Assembly: GCF_010731535.1 (NCBI RefSeq)
Contig: NZ_AP022581.1
Coordinates: 2,365,952-2,429,951 of the forward strand
Source: Mycobacterium lacus
GTDB taxonomy: Bacteria > Actinomycetota > Actinomycetes > Mycobacteriales > Mycobacteriaceae
Direction: 5' to 3'
DNA length: 64,000 bases
The notes under the pieces were generated by a model. That model was not told the origin of the DNA, did no database searches, and worked only from the letters and a program-made list of their open reading frames with translations. Of this stretch, positions 60,388-64,000 are shown piece after piece (position 1 is the first letter of the stretch; every line of letters begins with the position of its first letter). Position numbers and translations under genes: made by a program.

Positions 60388-61473
60388 TCACCGGATCGTG
60401 CCCGCGCCGGGAATCAGCGGCAGGTCGAGCGCGGTAACCCAGCCCGGCGCCAACTCGTTGACCGCGGGGACCGCGTTGAGCGCCCGCATGCCGGTCGCCA
60501 GGCACCCGGCCGTTGCCGCGTCCCGGCCCGAGCCGTCGGTGAACCGGAACGCGGTTTCCTGAAAGATGCTCGGCGTCCCCTCGATGTCCACCCGGTAGAC
60601 GTCGTCGTCGTGGCCAGATGGCCAGTCGGGCGCGGCGTCGCACCCGATGCGGTTGACGTGCTCGAGCGCTATCCGCGTTTCGCCCCGGTAGATCCCGTTG
60701 ATGGTGAACCGAACGGCGGCCACGCGGCCGGGCAAGATGGCGCCCTTCGCCGAGTGACGCTCGGTGGGAGTCACCCATTTTTCCCAGGTCGTGGTGATCT
60801 GGTCGAGCATGATGCCGGCGGCGTGGGCGATCATCGGGACGGTGGCGCCCCACGCGAAGATCAACACGTCGCGGTTTTCCAGCATCGGGCTGAACTCCGG
60901 CTCGCGGCCGATGCCCATTTCCTTCTCGTAGTCGCCCTCGTAGTTGGTGTAGTCCAGCAGCTCGGACGCGCGCACTCGCCGAACCTCGGAACACAGCCCC
61001 ATCAGCGTCATGGGAAACAGGTCGTTGGCGAATCCCGGGTCGATGCCGGTGGTGAAGCAGGACGCCTCCCCCAGCTCGCAGGCCTCGGTGATGGGCTGGA
61101 TCCACTGCGGCGGGTTCAGGTGCATCGTCGGCCAGATCCACGGCGTCATGGCGGTCGAACAGACGTCGATGCCGGCCCGCAGGAACCGCGTGATCAGCGA
61201 GATGTTGGCGGTGGCGTGCATTGCGGTCGGGCCGTAGTGCACCAGAGCGTCGGGCCTGAGCGCGATGAGGGCGTCCACGTCGTCGGTGGCGGTGATGCCC
61301 ACCGGTTCGGGCAACCCGCAGATGTCTCCGACGTCGCGGCCGAGCTTGTCGGGGTTGCTGACGCCGACACCCACCAACTCGAACAGCGGATGCTTGACGA
61401 CCTCGGGGATCACCATCCTGCCCACGAACCCGGTGCCCCAGACCACCACACGCTTTGCACCGCGCTCCGACAT
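60388..61473 (-). CDS. NAD(P)-binding dehydrogenase, dihydrodipicolinate-reductase-like
   Basis: 361 aa. N-terminal Rossmann motif RVVVWGTGFVGRMVIPEV, then VGVGVSNPDKLGRDVG and LRPDALVHYGPT. This matches the mycobacterial group related to dihydrodipicolinate reductase and 2,4-diaminopentanoate dehydrogenase. Central ALENRDVL-type segments and a C-terminal RALNAVPAV block are conserved in that group. ATG at 61473. Substrate unknown; not recalled at this position in M. tuberculosis. Confidence 0.82.
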   Translation of the reverse strand: MSERGAKRVVVWGTGFVGRMVIPEVVKHPLFELVGVGVSNPDKLGRDVGDICGLPEPVGITATDDVDALIALRPDALVHYGPTAMHATANISLITRFLRAGIDVCSTAMTPWIWPTMHLNPPQWIQPITEACELGEASCFTTGIDPGFANDLFPMTLMGLCSEVRRVRASELLDYTNYEGDYEKEMGIGREPEFSPMLENRDVLIFAWGATVPMIAHAAGIMLDQITTTWEKWVTPTERHSAKGAILPGRVAAVRFTINGIYRGETRIALEHVNRIGCDAAPDWPSGHDDDVYRVDIEGTPSIFQETAFRFTDGSGRDAATAGCLATGMRALNAVPAVNELAPGWVTALDLPLIPGAGTIR

Positions 61474-61559
61474 CGGCCGCCTTTCACCTGGAGTACGGCT
61501 TCACCATAGAGCGTGGGCCCGGGGCGACATCTAGTGGTGTGACCCGTGCCAGCGGTATC

Positions 61560-62240
61560 CGTGCCACCTCCGTTGAGCGCCTGGCGATTCGTCACCATAT
61601 TCGGCACGATCAGCCTGCTCCGCATCCCGAGTCGTACGAGAGCCGCTTACCGACCCGGCCGATTCTTCGACGCCGCAACGCTGGGCGCTGCCGACGAAGT
61701 TCTGGCTGTACTGCGGGTTTACCGCGGTCACCATGACGGGCTTCGCCACGTTCGGGTTGCTGACGCCCGCCGCGGTGCCGGTGATCTACGCGGCGGCGAT
61801 GACCGCGGATGCGTTGTCAGCCCTGGCTGCCGGCCGGACCAACGACCGGTTTGGCGCGAAAACCATTGCCGCACTACCGATTCTGTCAACCATGGTCGCG
61901 CTGTTAGCCTTCAGCGGCAAGGTGGCGATGGTGGTTGTGGGCGCGCTGCTCAGGGGCCGCGGCGGTCGGAATACAGGAGTCCACCCTGCGCGCGGCGGTC
62001 GCCGATCTGGTCACGGCCCCGCGGCGAGCCGGCGTTTACGGTGTGTTCGCCGCCGGATTGGGAGCGGCCACAGGAGGCGGCCGAGCCCTCATCGGCTGGC
62101 TGTACGACATCTCCATCGGCACGCTCGTCGTGGTCGTGATCGCGATTCAGCTGGTGGCCTTGGCCGCGATGCTTGCGATCCGGCTGCCTCGCGCCGGCCA
62201 ATCAAAGAGCCCGAAAGGCTTCCGTGGGGCGCCTCGGTGA
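61560..62240 (+). pseudogene. Broken MFS transporter gene (position of Rv2265)
   Basis: Pieces of one MFS protein lie in several frames. WRFVTIFGTISLL (TM1) is followed, after a large loss, by KFWLYCGFTAVTMTGFATFGLL and AVPVIYAAAMTADALSALAAGRTNDRFGAKT in the frame of 61733. After a frameshift near 61955, AAVGIQESTLRAAVADLV...GVYGVFAAGLGAATGGG continues in the frame of 61935 to the stop at 62240. About half of a normal 400-residue transporter is left. Clear decay, probably of the Rv2265 orthologue. Confidence 0.75.
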
Positions 62241-62247
62241 TGACACC

Positions 62248-62643
62248 ATGAGGACCATGACCAGTCTTTTCGTAGCCGAGCCACCGAAGATGAAGCATCC
62301 CAGCGGACCGTCGATCCTGCTCGCTGCCGGTATGGGGTTCGTGGCCATCTGCGGTGTTGGTGTCGGTGTTGCACGGGCAACGGGCGAACCTCAGGTCCGC
62401 TACGAGGTGAGCGGCAGCTCGCCGGTCGCCGATTAGCTCTCCTACCAGACGGCCGCCGGCCAGCAGCAAGAGGCAAACGTCAAGCTGCCATGGTCGACGC
62501 AATTCACAGGTTTCAGCGGCCAAGTGTTCGTGCTCAGCGCACAGGGTCAGGGCACGATGACCTGCCGGATCCTGATCAACGGCAATGTGGTGAAGGACGC
62601 GACAGCCACGGGGACGCCCGCAAGGACCGCCTGTTCGCTCTGA
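62248..62643 (+). pseudogene. MmpS-like accessory protein gene interrupted by one in-frame TAG
   Basis: One reading frame from the ATG at 62248 to the TGA at 62641 is broken only by a TAG at codon 63 (62434-62436). The first part has a membrane span (ILLAAGMGFVAICGVGVGVA) and VRYEVSGSSPVAD. After the stop it continues SYQT...VKLPWSTQFTGFSGQ and LSAQGQGTMTCRILINGNVV, the MmpS-family core. A Tyr codon (TAC or TAT) is the likely ancestral codon. No mmpL gene is adjacent. Nonsense mutation, sequencing error or read-through. Confidence 0.75.
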
Positions 62644-62650
62644 ACTGGGC

Positions 62651-62708
62651 CGAGCAGACGCAAAAGCACCCCAAAAGACCACTTTTGGGGCTCTTTTGCG
62701 TCTGCTCG
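62651..62708. terminator. Long hairpin before cyp124
   Basis: Arms 62651-62677 and 62682-62708 pair over 27 positions with two mismatches and a 4-nt loop; the foot CGAGCAGACGCA is shared with the hairpins at 43023 and 44028. Lies 7 bp after the MmpS-like frame and 79 bp before cyp124. Confidence 0.75.
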
Positions 62709-62787
62709 CACGGAACTCGGCCGCCAGCGGGTCTAGGCTCGCGAGTGGTACCCCTTCAAGGGCGAAGCGGGACATAGGAGCATCCAC

Positions 62788-64000
62788 ATGGACCTCAAGA
62801 CGGGCCTAAGGCCGCGGGTAAACGGAACGCCACCGCCGGACGTTCCGCTCGCCGATATTCATCTCGACTCGCTGGACTTCTGGGACCTCGACGACGACAT
62901 CCGCGACGGCGCCTTCGCCACCCTGCGCCGCGAAGCGCCGATCTCGTTCTGGCCCGCGCTCGAATTGCCCGGGTTCACCGCCGGCAACGGGCATTGGGCG
63001 CTGACCACGCACGACGATGTCTTCTATGCCAGCCGTCATCCCGAGATTTTCAGCTCCAGCCCCAACATCACCATCAACGACCAGACCCCGGAGCTGGCCG
63101 AGTACTTCGGCTCGATGATCGTGCTCGACGATCCGCGACACCAGCGGCTGCGCTCGATTGTCAGCAGGGCGTTCACTCCGAAGGTCGTCGCCCGCATCGA
63201 GGCGTCGGTGCGCGAGCGGGCCCACCGGCTGGTGGCATCGATGATCGCCAATCATCCTGACGGGCAAGCCGACCTGGTCAGCGAACTCGCCGGGCCACTG
63301 CCGTTGCAGATCATCTGCGACATGATGGGGGTTCCCGAGGAGGACCATCAGCGCGTATTCCATTGGACCAACGTGATTCTCGGGTTCGGCGACCCCGATC
63401 TGGCGACCGACTTCGAGGAGTTCATTCAGGTTTCGACGGATATCGGTGCCTACGCCACCGCGCTGGCCGACGACCGTCGCGCCAACCATCACGACGATCT
63501 GACCACGAGCCTGGTGGAAGCCGACGTCGACGGCGAGCGGCTGACATCGTCGGAAATCGCAATGTTTTTCATCCTGCTGGTGGTGGCCGGTAACGAGACG
63601 ACGCGCAATGCGATCAGCCACGGCCTGCTGGCGCTGTCGCGCTATCCCGAGGAACGCGAGAAGTGGTGGTCGGACTTCGACCGCGTGTCGCCCACCGCGG
63701 TCGAGGAGATCGTCCGGTGGGCCTCTCCTGTGGTCTATATGCGCCGCACCCTGACCCGGGATATCGAGCTGCGCGGCACCAAGATGGCAGCCGGCGACAA
63801 GGTCTCACTGTGGTATTGCTCGGCCAACCGTGATGAGTCAAAGTTTGCCGATCCGTGGATGTTTGATGTCACCCGCGATCCCAACCCGCACGTGGGCTTC
63901 GGCGGCGGAGGCGTCCATTTCTGCCTAGGTGCGAACCTGGCTCGTCGTGAGATCAAGGTCGCGTTCGACGAGTTGCGCCGCGAGATGCCCGATGTCGTCG
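62788..64000 (+). CDS. cyp124: Cytochrome P450 CYP124 (3' end outside window)
   Basis: 404 codons present; the gene continues past the right edge. Near-identical to M. tuberculosis CYP124A1, an omega-hydroxylase of methyl-branched lipids and cholesterol side chains. The oxygen-activating helix AGNETTRNA, the ExxR-region EEIVRWASPVVYMRR and the haem loop FGGGGVHFCLG with Cys379 are intact. The ATG at 62788 has AGGAG 7 nt upstream. Begins 79 bp after the long hairpin. Confidence 0.95.
   Translation, partial: MDLKTGLRPRVNGTPPPDVPLADIHLDSLDFWDLDDDIRDGAFATLRREAPISFWPALELPGFTAGNGHWALTTHDDVFYASRHPEIFSSSPNITINDQTPELAEYFGSMIVLDDPRHQRLRSIVSRAFTPKVVARIEASVRERAHRLVASMIANHPDGQADLVSELAGPLPLQIICDMMGVPEEDHQRVFHWTNVILGFGDPDLATDFEEFIQVSTDIGAYATALADDRRANHHDDLTTSLVEADVDGERLTSSEIAMFFILLVVAGNETTRNAISHGLLALSRYPEEREKWWSDFDRVSPTAVEEIVRWASPVVYMRRTLTRDIELRGTKMAAGDKVSLWYCSANRDESKFADPWMFDVTRDPNPHVGFGGGGVHFCLGANLARREIKVAFDELRREMPDVV

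Overview
This window reads as a chromosomal segment of a slow-growing Mycobacterium. It has high G+C, frequent GTG and TTG starts, many 1-bp and 4-bp stop/start overlaps, and mycobacterium-specific genes (mabR, fabD-acpM-kasA-kasB-accD6, ptkA-ptpA, caeA, cyp124). From remembered gene order it follows the M. tuberculosis Rv2214c-Rv2266 segment almost gene for gene. It is not M. tuberculosis itself: the proteins are diverged and several genes are gained, lost or broken. I cannot resolve the species from sequence alone.

Layout. 1-6.4 kb: ephD (cut by the window edge), dlaT (E2 of pyruvate dehydrogenase and the peroxidase system), an epimerase, lipB-lipA (making the lipoyl group DlaT needs) and two membrane proteins. 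6.5-13.6 kb: nitrogen assimilation (glnA1, glnE, glnA2), with a probable GlnR box before glnA1 and an inserted flavin/F420 oxidoreductase pair. 13.7-21.5 kb: two exported tripeptidyl-peptidase-like hydrolases (caeA and a paralogue), a wax ester synthase/DGAT, panB, a CYTH-CHAD protein and RNase P RNA. 21.5-33.1 kb: a 2OG-Fe(II) oxygenase, a TetR regulator, an amidohydrolase fragment, a tightly overlapping cobC/Nif3/zinc-ribbon/RNase H operon, ptkA-ptpA, SURF1, cobD, tRNA-Val and ahpE. 33.2-43.1 kb: aceE, then mabR and the FAS-II operon with a clear MabR operator. 43.0-48.8 kb: an AbiEi-like/DUF559 gene bracketed by two near-identical hairpins, glpD with its TetR neighbour, an FAD-linked oxidase and a lipid kinase. 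48.8-64 kb: a secreted sphingomyelinase/nuclease (SpmT-like), a gene-free repeat-bearing stretch, a beta-lactamase-like protein, a methyltransferase, mscR, a decayed metallo-beta-lactamase gene, an Lnt homologue with a Ser in place of the catalytic Cys, an SDR, a membrane Hsp70-like protein, a broken MFS gene, a broken MmpS-like gene and the start of cyp124.

How the genes connect. AceE and DlaT make acetyl-CoA. FabD, AcpM, KasA, KasB and AccD6 turn acetyl/malonyl units into meromycolate chains under MabR. LipA and LipB lipoylate DlaT, and AhpE handles peroxide. GlnE adenylylates GlnA1, which retains Tyr406.

The most unusual structures are the hairpin-flanked AbiEi/DUF559 gene (43.0-44.1 kb), the wider family of long perfect hairpins sharing one foot sequence, the 22-bp tandem repeat in the gene-free stretch near 50.8 kb, and a cluster of fresh gene decay (54.7-55.1 and 61.5-62.6 kb).
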